64,000 bases of DNA from an uncultured Bulleidia sp. (GTDB lineage Bacteria > Bacillota_I > Bacilli_A > Erysipelotrichales > Erysipelotrichaceae): NCBI GenBank assembly GCA_934725105.1, contig CAKVBD010000003.1, positions 1 through 64,000 on the forward strand, written 5' to 3'. Shown in pieces: positions 26,491-35,726 of the stretch. The notes beneath the pieces were generated by a model, which was given only the letters and a program-made list of their open reading frames with translations, had not been told where the DNA came from and ran no database searches. The translations under genes were made by a program, and so were the position numbers. Within the stretch, counting starts at the first letter, position 1, and each line of letters begins with the position of its first letter.

Positions 26491-27024
26491 TCAGTTGTCA
26501 CTAAGATTTAAAATACTATAGACATCGTAGTCTTTTAAAGTACCACGGCCATCCATGCCATTGCCATATAATTCAATGACAAATGCACATCCAACAACTT
26601 CACCACCAAGTTTTTCAACCATTTTAGCACTTGCTTCTGCAGTACCACCTGTAGCGAGCAAGTCATCAATGATCAATACTTTATCCCCTGCCTCAATTGC
26701 ATCTTTATGCATGCAAACTTCATTTGATCCATATTCAAGATCATACTTTTCACTGACTGTTTCGCGAGGAAGTTTTCCAGGTTTTCTAACTGGAACAAAT
26801 CCAAGAGAAAGTTCAGCAGCTACTGGACATCCAAACCAGAATCCTCTTGCTTCTGGTCCAGCAATCTTTGTTGCACCTACTTTTTTAGCATAGTCGCAGA
26901 ATAAACGAATTGTTTCTTTGTATGCTTCTGGATTAGATAGAATTGGTGTAACATCTCTAAACAGAATTCCTTCTTTTGGGAATCCTGGAATAGATGCAAT
27001 ATAGTTTTCTAGATTTAATGACAT
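26491..27024 (-). CDS. apt: Adenine phosphoribosyltransferase
   Basis: 177-residue purine salvage enzyme making AMP from adenine and PRPP. The PRPP loop VLIIDDLLATGGTAEA (about residues 122-137) and GPEARGFWFGCPVA are typical. It follows recJ in the same direction, as in many Firmicutes where recJ-apt-rel is a conserved order, with GGAGG before its ATG. Confidence 0.97.
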   Translation of the reverse strand: MSLNLENYIASIPGFPKEGILFRDVTPILSNPEAYKETIRLFCDYAKKVGATKIAGPEARGFWFGCPVAAELSLGFVPVRKPGKLPRETVSEKYDLEYGSNEVCMHKDAIEAGDKVLIIDDLLATGGTAEASAKMVEKLGGEVVGCAFVIELYGNGMDGRGTLKDYDVYSILNLSDN

Positions 27025-27064
27025 ATTTTTCCTCCAAATTTGAAAATAATATAGATATTATATC

Positions 27065-28669
27065 TCAATGTAATATTTCTTCCACTATCATCTGTAAAGA
27101 AATTTTTCCACGGAAACGATTTATTTGTAATTTTCCGACAAATCCATTTACATTTTCTTGTGTCGAAATACCTTTTCGCTTATAGACAATTGCATCTAAT
27201 ACGCTATCTTTTAATTGTATTTCATAGCGAATTGTTTTCGGCGTTTCTTTTTGAGAAATCACAGAAACATCTTTTAAGGCAAACAATGGTTCCATCATCG
27301 TTCTAGGATATGGTGAGAGTTTGGATAAATCAACAATGGTATCAAAATTCACATCTTCTTCTGAAAGAAGAATGGCTTTTTTCTTTTCTTGCGTAAAGTG
27401 AATTTGCTGATGCTGCAGCTTATAGCTGACGTGTTCTTTTAATACCGTCAGATCTTCTTCCTTAATAGAAATCCCAACTGCCTGCTCATGTCCACCAAAT
27501 GCAACCTTCTGATCAAAATCAGAAAGAAAATCAAACAGATTAAATCCTGGAACACTTCTGCCACTGCCTTTGATCAATGTATTGCTTTTGGAAAGAACAA
27601 TAAAAGGTTTATGGTATGTATTCGCAAGTCTTCCCGCAACCAGTCCACAAATACCTTCATGAAATGCTGGGCTGTAGATAATCTGAATCAAAGAATCATC
27701 AATCATTTTTTCAGCACATCTATTTTCAATTTCTGATAATTCTTTTCTTTTTTCGTTGACAGTATTCAGCTGTGCAGAATAGGAAGCAATCACATTATCA
27801 TCTTTGGATAAGAGAAATGGAACCAATGTATTTACATTTGAAATATCATTCATTCTTCCTACTGCATTCAACTTTGGAACAATATTAAATGCAATCGCTG
27901 TTTCATCAACAGAAGAATAATATGGCAGTAAAGAACGTAAAGACTTTACTCTGCCTTGCTTCATAATAGAAATACCTTTTTTGATCAGCTTGCGTGTTTC
28001 TTTCCACTCAGGCATCACATCTCCAATCAAGGCAACACTGCACAAGGCAACAAGCTCATCAAATTCACTGCCAGTACCAATCAGATTTCTGCTGATTTCC
28101 AATGCAACCCCAGCACCTGAAAGATATGAAAATACACTTTCCATATAGTCAGGATGCACAACAATATCTGCTTCGACTTCTTCTTCAATTTCATGATGAT
28201 CCGTAACAATCACAAACATTCCAAGCTGTTTTGCTTTCTGTAAAGCATCATGTGCTTTGACACCATTATCTACAGTCAAGATAACAGAATATCCTTTCTG
28301 ATATGCAAGTTCTACTGTCCTCACATTTAAGCCATAGCCTTCTTTAAAACGGTCTGGAATATAGTATCCATTTTCAATGCCAAATACATCTAATGTTCGT
28401 TTCATGATTGCGGTTGAACAAATACCATCTGCATCATAGTCACCACCAACAAACACTTTTTCATGATTGTTTTTTGCTTCCATCAGCCTTGTGCATGCTT
28501 TTAAAACACAATCTGCTTTAGACACAGAAAGATGATCATCTGAAGAAAGAAGATCATAGATCAATGCATCATCCATATTGGATGCGGCAATCAGTTTTCC
28601 ACTCAATTTACCAACATTCCATTTTTCCACGATTTCTTTTTCATCGACGGTAATGAGTTCATGATCCAT
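27065..28669 (-). CDS. recJ: Single-stranded-DNA exonuclease RecJ
   Basis: 534-residue 5'-3' exonuclease of the DHH superfamily used in recombination and mismatch repair. Motifs: FVGGDYDADGICSTAI (motif I), DNGVKAHDAL, the DHH triad in IVTDHHEIEEE, and the DHHA1 motif GGHEQAVGIS. At 534 residues it lacks the extra C-terminal domain of the 760-residue B. subtilis RecJ. It overlaps murD by 11 bases, with its GGAG site inside the murD end, so it is translationally linked to the murL-murD pair. Confidence 0.95.
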   Translation of the reverse strand: MDHELITVDEKEIVEKWNVGKLSGKLIAASNMDDALIYDLLSSDDHLSVSKADCVLKACTRLMEAKNNHEKVFVGGDYDADGICSTAIMKRTLDVFGIENGYYIPDRFKEGYGLNVRTVELAYQKGYSVILTVDNGVKAHDALQKAKQLGMFVIVTDHHEIEEEVEADIVVHPDYMESVFSYLSGAGVALEISRNLIGTGSEFDELVALCSVALIGDVMPEWKETRKLIKKGISIMKQGRVKSLRSLLPYYSSVDETAIAFNIVPKLNAVGRMNDISNVNTLVPFLLSKDDNVIASYSAQLNTVNEKRKELSEIENRCAEKMIDDSLIQIIYSPAFHEGICGLVAGRLANTYHKPFIVLSKSNTLIKGSGRSVPGFNLFDFLSDFDQKVAFGGHEQAVGISIKEEDLTVLKEHVSYKLQHQQIHFTQEKKKAILLSEEDVNFDTIVDLSKLSPYPRTMMEPLFALKDVSVISQKETPKTIRYEIQLKDSVLDAIVYKRKGISTQENVNGFVGKLQINRFRGKISLQMIVEEILH

Positions 28670-29969
28670 GCAATGCTAACTCCTCAAATATACGGCCTCT
28701 TTCTTCAAAGTTTTTAAAATGATCATAGGAACTTGCAGCTGGAGATAATACAACGCTATGTCCTTTACGACAGATCTGTTTTGCTAAAGAAACGGCTTCT
28801 TCAAGATTTTCTACTTCATATAGACCATCTCTATCAAATCCTTTTTCTTTCATTTCCTGATGAATTCTTTTTCCAGTTGCATACATGAAAATGACTTGAA
28901 TATCTTTTTTCTCATTGAAATATGCTTCTAATTCATTATATTCAATGCCACGATCCATTCCACCAACAAGTACGACATCTGCATCATCAATCGACTGTAA
29001 TGCCTGAATACATGCCTGACCAATTGTGGAAATAGAATCATTGATATAGCGAATTCCATCCTTTGTACCAATGTTTTCTAGACGATGATGTAAAGGATGA
29101 AATTGATTACAGGCATCTAAAACCTGCTGCTCATTGATTCCAAGTGCATCCGCAATATACCATGCAACTGCTAAATTCTGATAGTTATGCTGACCAATCA
29201 ATGAACAATGATCTACTGTGAGTGTCTTATGTGGAATATGCAATTCTTTTCCATCAGCATAGATATCTTTTCCAATCAATACTGGTTTTACAGGTGCTTT
29301 TTCAATATAGCCATATTGATTCAGCATTGTATGCATGATTGCGATATCTCCTGCATGCATATTTTTGATGTTGTTAAACTTTGCATCTCCATATTTCTTG
29401 AAAGAACCATAGTGATCTAAATGTTCTTCAAAGAGGTTTAAATATACGCCAATATGAGGAGAATATGGGCAATACTCTAACTGATGACAAGATATTTCAA
29501 AAGCAGCATATGCACCTTTTTCCATTTCTTCAATTGCATCAAAACATGCAACGCCAATATTACCAACAAGTACAGTTGGATACTTTTCACGCAATAATTC
29601 CGCAACAAGAGATGTAGTTGTAGATTTTCCTTTTGTTCCTGTAATGCCAATTGTTTTTGCAGCATAATGCTTTAAAAACAATTGTGCTTCTCCACTGATA
29701 TTGTCTAATGGCTGTCCTGCAGGTACAACAATTCCAGGTGCTTTCATCACTAGATCAAACTTAGAAAAATCACAGTCTTTATCATTCACACAAATGGTAT
29801 GTTCTGTTGTTTCTTTTGCAACGTCTAAACCTTTTCCACCATCCGCAATTGTTATTTCCATCTCTGGAAATAATGAACGAATCAAACGATACGTTGCTTT
29901 CCCTTCAATTCCATATCCCCAGATACAAATATTTTTTCCTTCAAATTCTTGTTTCCATGTTTCTAACAT
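28659..29969 (-). CDS. murD: MurD-type UDP-MurNAc-L-Ala glutamate ligase
   Basis: 436-residue Mur ligase. The P-loop is GITGTKGKSTTTS (about residues 109-121); GNIGVA, the Lys-Phe-Asn region (DAKFNNIKNMHAG), HHRLENIG and NDSISTI follow the MurD pattern. Classical MurD adds D-Glu; here the gene is fused in translation (TAATG overlap) to a MurL homologue. In Xanthomonas the MurL partner, MurD2, adds L-Glu to UDP-MurNAc-L-Ala and MurL then epimerises it. On that basis I infer a MurD2-like activity, but sequence inspection alone cannot distinguish L- from D-Glu preference. It is not at its usual place after mraY. Confidence 0.88.
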   Translation of the reverse strand: MLETWKQEFEGKNICIWGYGIEGKATYRLIRSLFPEMEITIADGGKGLDVAKETTEHTICVNDKDCDFSKFDLVMKAPGIVVPAGQPLDNISGEAQLFLKHYAAKTIGITGTKGKSTTTSLVAELLREKYPTVLVGNIGVACFDAIEEMEKGAYAAFEISCHQLEYCPYSPHIGVYLNLFEEHLDHYGSFKKYGDAKFNNIKNMHAGDIAIMHTMLNQYGYIEKAPVKPVLIGKDIYADGKELHIPHKTLTVDHCSLIGQHNYQNLAVAWYIADALGINEQQVLDACNQFHPLHHRLENIGTKDGIRYINDSISTIGQACIQALQSIDDADVVLVGGMDRGIEYNELEAYFNEKKDIQVIFMYATGKRIHQEMKEKGFDRDGLYEVENLEEAVSLAKQICRKGHSVVLSPAASSYDHFKNFEERGRIFEELALHGS

Positions 29970-31333
29970 TAAAAATCACGCAGCTTTCTTTTCAAGATTT
30001 CAGCATATTCTGAAGGAAGATTGTTTTCTTCATTGAATGCATTCATATCTACACTCTTATCTTTATATGCTTCATAATATGCAGTTGTTTTATAGTAGGA
30101 CAATAATTCTGGCAATGGTTCATGCTTGCCCTCATGATGACGAATGGACATGCATAAAGCAATATTTACTTCATCTCTTGTACCAACACATTCAAATGGC
30201 TTGTCATCTAGAATTCCTGTTAATTGTTCAAACAGTTCTTTCATAGATGGATCATTTAACATATCTGTATGGAAGATATTGACAATCGTTTTATCATCCA
30301 GATATGCACAAAGCATGCAGCAGACAAACAAACACTTTGCACAATGACCACACCACTCACCCTTTTTAGAGCCAACATTACAGCTTCTAAATACTGGAAG
30401 ATACGAAGTTAATCGAGAAAACAATCCCGCAATCTGTAATTCAGAAAGTGGTCTAAGCAAAGAAAAATATTGAATGTCCAATGTCAGATATCGTTTGCAG
30501 TATTCATGGAAATCTTTCTCAAACTCAAATGTCTTTGAATATTGATGATTCACTGTACTGCCTTTGATCGTTGATTCATTTGCACTCGATTCATTCGATA
30601 AAGTAATGTATTTTCTCTCATAAATCAAAGCAGTCAAATAAGAAGCAAATGCTGCCATGGCAGAGAATGGTGTATGACCATTGAGATACCCCTGCTTGTT
30701 GAGTGCAAGCATTCTTGGATCCAGTGTTCGCTTATTGATAACTAGATCTTTTCCTTCTTCGTAACCAGCTGCATGTGCAGAGTTAACTGCAGAAATGACA
30801 GGATTAATGATAAATGCACAATTATCTTTCTTGTAAGGAGCAAGCACATCCAGCGTAACAAAACTATCTTTTCCTCCACCTACAGGAATCAGATTTCCTT
30901 TGACTTCTGCTTCATATGGATCACCACTGATTTCTTCTCCACAGGAAGATAAATGCATAAATCCATCCGGATCTAATGGAATATTGTTAATGTAGAAAAA
31001 TTCACCAAGTCCATGGAAATATAGCTTTTTCCACCATGCTATCTGATAGTCATCCAGCTTTCCACATTCCACAATAACATTTTCAGGACATGCGATTTTC
31101 CAATAAGAAATCAGTTCCACCATTCCTAGAGAAAATGCTGCTTCTTTAACAAATTTTGTATTTAAATGAGAAGGAATATCTTTTGGCTTTGGAATTGTCA
31201 TTGTAGGAGCAAATTCTGAAAGGCCTTTTGCTTCAAAATGAAATGTAAATCGATATGCATCATTCAGATCTTCAATATCAAATGAATGATAATAAAACTC
31301 TGTATATTGCTTTCTTAGTTCTTCATATTTCAT
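29969..31333 (-). CDS. murL: MurL-like UDP-MurNAc-L-Ala-L-Glu epimerase
   Basis: 454-residue protein that I recognise as the MurL family (glycopeptidyl-glutamate epimerase described in Xanthomonas oryzae). MurL uses ATP, giving AMP and pyrophosphate, to invert the terminal L-Glu of UDP-MurNAc-L-Ala-L-Glu. A PP-loop GGGKDS lies at residues 152-157; a C-x2-C-x2-C cluster (CGHCAKC, residues 328-334) may bind a metal. The conserved middle segment LSNESSANESTI is intact. It overlaps murD by one base and the HAD gene by four, so all four genes (HAD, murL, murD, recJ) form one tight operon. Recognition is from memory of the family, so a search is needed to be certain. Confidence 0.8.
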   Translation of the reverse strand: MKYEELRKQYTEFYYHSFDIEDLNDAYRFTFHFEAKGLSEFAPTMTIPKPKDIPSHLNTKFVKEAAFSLGMVELISYWKIACPENVIVECGKLDDYQIAWWKKLYFHGLGEFFYINNIPLDPDGFMHLSSCGEEISGDPYEAEVKGNLIPVGGGKDSFVTLDVLAPYKKDNCAFIINPVISAVNSAHAAGYEEGKDLVINKRTLDPRMLALNKQGYLNGHTPFSAMAAFASYLTALIYERKYITLSNESSANESTIKGSTVNHQYSKTFEFEKDFHEYCKRYLTLDIQYFSLLRPLSELQIAGLFSRLTSYLPVFRSCNVGSKKGEWCGHCAKCLFVCCMLCAYLDDKTIVNIFHTDMLNDPSMKELFEQLTGILDDKPFECVGTRDEVNIALCMSIRHHEGKHEPLPELLSYYKTTAYYEAYKDKSVDMNAFNEENNLPSEYAEILKRKLRDF

Positions 31334-31989
31334 TGCAGTTCCTCCAATAGATCAATTACCTGTAAAAGATCTTCTTTTTCAAATTCAATATTCTCTCTCA
31401 TTTCATCATCCGGCTTGATCGTATCCTGAATAAAGCAAGAATGCATACCTGCACGTTTTGCGGCTAGAATACCCATCTTGGAATCTTCCAAAACAAGACA
31501 GTTTTCTGGATCTACACCTAAAATAGATGCACCAAGCAAGAAAATATCTGGATCTGGTTTTCCATGTTCTACCATATCACCACCAACAATGGAGTCAAAA
31601 TGTAAAGGAACACTGACTGTACGAAGCAATGTCTCTACATATTCTTTCTTTGATGATGAACATACACAGCAAGGAATATGATTTTCATCTAAATATTGAT
31701 TCAATGCAACCAAGCCTTTTTTATTCAAACCATCTGGATAAAAAGACGCCCAGAAATCTAAATCAAATCTTTTCTTTCTAGATGCATCTAAAATATCTTG
31801 TAAATGCGGAACAGTTTCAAAATAAGGTGTTAAAGCTCTTGTATCTTTTACACCAGTAATTGCCACAAATAAATCATCTGGAATTTCGACACCAAAGCTT
31901 CTTCCAATTTCTCTCCACATATCCTGAGCGACTCTTTCTGTATCAAACATCAATCCATCGCAGTCAAATAAAACAGCTTTCATCTTCAT
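31330..31989 (-). CDS. HAD-family phosphatase (beta-phosphoglucomutase-like)
   Basis: 219-residue HAD hydrolase. Motif I is VLFDCDGLMFDTE (nucleophile Asp9 and acid Asp11), motif II CVCSSSKKE, motif III K in EHGKPDPDIFLL and motif IV LVLEDSKMGILAA. The helical cap between motifs I and II fits the beta-phosphoglucomutase/phosphoglycolate subgroup; substrate unknown. First gene of the operon with murL, murD and recJ (four-base overlap with murL). GAGG lies seven bases before the ATG at 31989. A link to cell-wall precursor metabolism is only suggested by position. Confidence 0.88.
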   Translation of the reverse strand: MKMKAVLFDCDGLMFDTERVAQDMWREIGRSFGVEIPDDLFVAITGVKDTRALTPYFETVPHLQDILDASRKKRFDLDFWASFYPDGLNKKGLVALNQYLDENHIPCCVCSSSKKEYVETLLRTVSVPLHFDSIVGGDMVEHGKPDPDIFLLGASILGVDPENCLVLEDSKMGILAAKRAGMHSCFIQDTIKPDDEMRENIEFEKEDLLQVIDLLEELQ

Positions 31990-32000
31990 ATATAAACCTC

Positions 32001-32030
32001 AAAAAAATAGACAGCACATTGTGCTGTCTA
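32001..32030 (-). terminator. Terminator of comN-secDF
   Basis: 10-bp perfect stem TAGACAGCAC / GTGCTGTCTA with a three-base loop and T7 on the minus strand. Confidence 0.9.
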
Positions 32031-32041
32031 CTATTATAGCA

Positions 32042-34342
32042 TTAAGCGTTGATTCCTTTGAATGTATATTCATCAAGCATTTCTTTATTCTGCTTGTTTT
32101 TCTTCTTTGGCTTATCCTTATGCTTTGTATGAGTTCTGAGATAGATCCATACACTTGGTGCAATAAACAAGGATGAGAATGTACCAGCAATCAAACCAAC
32201 AAGCATAGCAAAGTTGAATGTAAAGATTGCATTACTTCCCATAGCAAGCAAGAAGATGACTGGGAACAGAGTTGTAATAGAGCCATAGAGTGACATCTTG
32301 ATTGTATTATCTAATGAACTGTTCACAACTTCCTCATACTGTTCCTTGCTTAAGTTGCCCTTTTTGGATTCCATTGTTTCTCTAATTCTATCGAATACGA
32401 TAATAGAGTTATTGATAGAATAACCAATGATTGTTAACAAGACAGAAATTAATTCTGTATTAATTTCGTATCTGGCAATCATGAATAGTGCCAATACCAT
32501 GAATACGTCATGGAACAGTGCAACAAGACATCCAACTGCATAATCCCATTGATAACGGATTGTAATATATGCAAGCATTGCAACCCATGCAACGACTGTT
32601 AAAATAACTGCATTTCTAACAAGGTCCTTACCAACAACTGGAGTTACAACGTTATCGTTTGGTTCCTGTCCATATACATCTTTCAATTCTGCCTTTAGCT
32701 TTGTTAATTCATCTGTAGAGAATGTTTGCGTTGTTGTAGCGTATACAGAATTTTCTCCAGCAGCCTGATAAGCAAAGTCCTTATAGCCAAGAGTTTCCAT
32801 TTCACTCTTCACTTCATCTGTTGTCAATGCGTTATCTGATGTAATTGTCAGCTTTGTACCAGAAGCAAAGTCAATACCAAGTTTTACAAAGCCATTACCC
32901 TTTGTCACATTGAAGATACCAAGGCATAAGGCAAGAGCGAAGATAGCTAAAGCTGCACGAATGACAAGCTTAGATTTCTGCACATAGTCAAACTGATGTG
33001 TTCCTGTATAGAATTGAGACTGTCCCTTAGATACATCTGGAATCTGTTCTTTCTTCACAGCGAACCATTCAGGATGATTATCTGCAATATGAGAATTTAC
33101 AATGAGCTTTAACATGATTCTACTTAAAGCAACGTTCAACAACATTGTCATAATAACTGTAATGATCAACATTGTTGCAAATCCCTTAACAGAACCATTA
33201 CCCCAGATATACATAATCAAGGCTGTAAGGAATGTTGTGAACTGTGAGTCAAAGATTGCTGAGAATGATACTGTCTGACCATCTCTAACTGCGTTTGGAA
33301 CACTTCTACCCTTATATAGTTCTTGTCTGATTCTTTCGAAGTCGATGATATTAACGTCTACTGTCATACCAACACCAAGAACAAGAGCACCGATACCTGA
33401 TAATGTAAATACTGCACCCATGAGTGAATACAGACCAAATACGCCCCAGATATATGCAACAAGCATAATTGCAGATACGATACCAGGAAGTCTGTACTTA
33501 ACAATCATGAATAACATAACAAGTGCTACACCAATACCACCAGCCAATGCTGTTTTTGCTAAAGCATCCTGGCCAAACTGTGCAGAAACAACATTAGATG
33601 ATAATTCAGTCATCTTAACTGGTAAAGAACCAGAATTGATCAAGTTAGCAAGTTCGCGTGCTTCTTCATCTGTGAAGTTACCAGAAATCTGGCAGTCACC
33701 AGAAATTTCAGAATTTACACTGGCAGCTGAAATATATTTAGGTTCTTCACCCTTTGCAGCTTTTGCTGCTTCTGTTTTATAGGAGTTTCCTTCTTCATAG
33801 TCAAGCCAGATAACCATGATATTGCTTCCACTTGTTTTCTTGGAAACTTCTTTTGTCATTTCAGCAAATTTAGTCTGATCTTTGATTTTTAATGAAACGA
33901 TTGGCTGACCATTTTCATTATATGCTAAAGATGCACCACCTTCAGTTAAGATAGATGAATCAGCTAGTTCATTATCATCAACATCTCTAAATGTCAGATT
34001 AGCAGTTGTACCGATCATTTCACGTGCTGCATCTTGATCTGTTACACCAGCCAGCTGAACTCTAACTCTGTCATCTCCTTCAACAGAAATACTTGGTTCA
34101 GATACACCTAATACATTAATACGTTTTGAAATTGAATTTACAACCGCATCCATGTCAATGGAGCTGTCTCCATTCAAAGGTTCTACTTGATACAAGATTT
34201 CGAATCCACCTTGCAGATCAAGTCCAAGGTTCAAATTTGATTTCACTGTACTATAAGTTGTTGTTACTAAAGCAAACAGAATAGCAACAATACTTATAAA
34301 TACCGCAATTGAACTCTTTTTTGTTTTTGATTGCTTTGCCAT
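32042..34342 (-). CDS. secDF: Fused SecDF protein export subunit
   Basis: 766-residue fusion of SecD and SecF, which uses the proton-motive force to assist late stages of Sec export. The SecD half has the N-terminal helix, the DLQGGFEILYQV motif and the long extracytoplasmic P1 loop (about residues 60-260), then six helices with the GVGMTVDVNIIDFERI motif. The SecF half (from about residue 420) has GIDFASGTKL and SINNSIIVFDRIRE. The C-terminus is Lys-rich. The start at 34342 follows GGAGG; earlier in-frame codons lie in comN. The comN-secDF order is conserved in Firmicutes. Confidence 0.96.
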   Translation of the reverse strand: MAKQSKTKKSSIAVFISIVAILFALVTTTYSTVKSNLNLGLDLQGGFEILYQVEPLNGDSSIDMDAVVNSISKRINVLGVSEPSISVEGDDRVRVQLAGVTDQDAAREMIGTTANLTFRDVDDNELADSSILTEGGASLAYNENGQPIVSLKIKDQTKFAEMTKEVSKKTSGSNIMVIWLDYEEGNSYKTEAAKAAKGEEPKYISAASVNSEISGDCQISGNFTDEEARELANLINSGSLPVKMTELSSNVVSAQFGQDALAKTALAGGIGVALVMLFMIVKYRLPGIVSAIMLVAYIWGVFGLYSLMGAVFTLSGIGALVLGVGMTVDVNIIDFERIRQELYKGRSVPNAVRDGQTVSFSAIFDSQFTTFLTALIMYIWGNGSVKGFATMLIITVIMTMLLNVALSRIMLKLIVNSHIADNHPEWFAVKKEQIPDVSKGQSQFYTGTHQFDYVQKSKLVIRAALAIFALALCLGIFNVTKGNGFVKLGIDFASGTKLTITSDNALTTDEVKSEMETLGYKDFAYQAAGENSVYATTTQTFSTDELTKLKAELKDVYGQEPNDNVVTPVVGKDLVRNAVILTVVAWVAMLAYITIRYQWDYAVGCLVALFHDVFMVLALFMIARYEINTELISVLLTIIGYSINNSIIVFDRIRETMESKKGNLSKEQYEEVVNSSLDNTIKMSLYGSITTLFPVIFLLAMGSNAIFTFNFAMLVGLIAGTFSSLFIAPSVWIYLRTHTKHKDKPKKKNKQNKEMLDEYTFKGINA

Positions 34343-34343
34343 T

Positions 34344-34646
34344 TTATTTTCCTCCAAAAAGATCTGCAAATTCACTTAAGTCTTGTGATGAACCTTTCAC
34401 AATTGCATTACGTGCTAAAAAACGTACGATATCTTGTGCTTTTACAGATAGAACTTGATTGATTGCCGTATGAAGTGATCTAGGACAATCATTTTTCCAA
34501 AGACGATCTCTCAGATAGTCTTCCAGGTTTTCATACTGAAGCGAGGGAATTTCTTTGCTTTTCAGTTGCTGCATTTTTAATACCATCACAAGCTGAACAC
34601 AGGTATTATTGACATCAAACACTTCCAAATCGATTTCCTCCTCCAT
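34344..34646 (-). CDS. comN: ComN-like post-transcriptional regulator
   Basis: 100-residue protein of the Post_transc_reg family (ComN of B. subtilis), helical and acidic, with LEDYLRDRLWKNDCPRSLHTAINQVLSVKAQDIVRFLA. In B. subtilis ComN influences comE mRNA at the cell pole and the gene sits next to secDF, as here. The start is uncertain: the ATG at 34646 has no upstream Shine-Dalgarno, while GGAGGAGG lies just inside the frame and could serve a TTG or GTG six to eight codons later. A TATAAT (34660-34665, minus) ends 13 bases before the ATG. Confidence 0.8.
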   Translation of the reverse strand: MEEEIDLEVFDVNNTCVQLVMVLKMQQLKSKEIPSLQYENLEDYLRDRLWKNDCPRSLHTAINQVLSVKAQDIVRFLARNAIVKGSSQDLSEFADLFGGK

Positions 34647-34695
34647 TGATAACTAACCCATTATATCAAATTATTTGTTGATTTTTATACCGAAT

Positions 34696-34723
34696 TAAAA
34701 AAAGGAATCAAATAATTGATCCC
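34696..34723 (-). terminator. Terminator after mraY
   Basis: 8-bp stem with one G-U pair (GGGATCAA / TTGATTCC, TTAT loop) and T7, starting three bases past the mraY stop. It closes the division cluster here, before any murD or ftsW. Confidence 0.85.
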
Positions 34724-34725
34724 AA

Positions 34726-35688
34726 TTAATATAAAGCAATCCATAGTCCAATACAAGCAAATATTGCTTCTACAAGCCAGAACATTTTTACAATGTTCAC
34801 TTCTCTCATACCCTTGATTCTAAAGGCATAATGAATTGGCGTATACACAAATACTCTTTTATGCACTGTTCGAACGGATACCTGCTGAATGATAACACAT
34901 AGTGTTTCAATAACAGGAACACCTGCGATAAAGATCAAAGGCAGTTCTGTTTTTGTTACCATTGCTAATGCAGCTAATACACCACCCAGTGCCAATGCAC
35001 CAGTATCTCCCATAAATACCTTTGCTGGCTTTTTATTGTAATATAGGTATCCAAGCAAAGCACCAATCAAACACAGAACAAACATCAATACTGTATATTT
35101 CTGCTGTACATAGGTAATGATTGCATATGGTACTAAAGCAATGATTGTAACGCCACTGCTCAATCCATCCATACCATCCGTTAGATTCACCGCATTTGAA
35201 CTTCCCGCAAACATAAATAACACAAGCAGGAAATACAGCCATCCTAAAGATAATGTTGTTTTAGAGAATGGAAGAATAATAGAAAGATCTCCATGCATAC
35301 GATAGAGAAAGAAGAAAGCAGCTGCTAAAACGACCTGCATTGTAAATTTCTGCTTTGGTGTTAAACCATCATTGTTCTTTTTTACCGCAATCAGAAAGTC
35401 ATCAATAAATCCAATCAAACCATATCCAACAAACGCTAAAATAATGATCCAGACATTTAGATCTTTCATGGAAGAAGGAAATGCAACAAGTGTCACTAAA
35501 ATTGGAACAAGAATAAATAATACCCCACCCATAATTGGTGTACCTGCCTTCTTCTGATCATCTTCAAGTGCATATTCACTGACTGATTGTTTGAATGACA
35601 ATTTTTTTAAATATGTGATAAACGGTGGCATCAGCACTAGAACAACTGCCAGACTAACAATAAAACCGATCATTAGTTTCAAAACCAT
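34726..35688 (-). CDS. mraY: Phospho-MurNAc-pentapeptide transferase MraY
   Basis: 320-residue membrane enzyme that transfers phospho-MurNAc-pentapeptide to undecaprenyl phosphate, making lipid I. About ten transmembrane helices. Catalytic markers: the Asp pair in FIDDFLIAVKKNNDGL, NAVNLTDGMDGLSSG, and the cytoplasmic HHH-like region, here TPIHYAFRIKGM. Also FMGDTGALALGG. GGAGG six bases before the ATG. Last gene of mraZ-rsmH-ftsL-pbp-mraY; the usual murD-ftsW-murG continuation is missing and a terminator follows. Confidence 0.97.
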   Translation of the reverse strand: MVLKLMIGFIVSLAVVLVLMPPFITYLKKLSFKQSVSEYALEDDQKKAGTPIMGGVLFILVPILVTLVAFPSSMKDLNVWIIILAFVGYGLIGFIDDFLIAVKKNNDGLTPKQKFTMQVVLAAAFFFLYRMHGDLSIILPFSKTTLSLGWLYFLLVLFMFAGSSNAVNLTDGMDGLSSGVTIIALVPYAIITYVQQKYTVLMFVLCLIGALLGYLYYNKKPAKVFMGDTGALALGGVLAALAMVTKTELPLIFIAGVPVIETLCVIIQQVSVRTVHKRVFVYTPIHYAFRIKGMREVNIVKMFWLVEAIFACIGLWIALY

Positions 35689-35726
35689 AAAACGCCTCCA
35701 TAGCCGTACAATTATATTACAATCTC

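Noticed and set aside
33345..33782. A 145-codon plus-strand frame opposite secDF
   Set aside because: Antisense to the conserved SecD core, with a Pro/Thr/Ser-rich product and no start signals.
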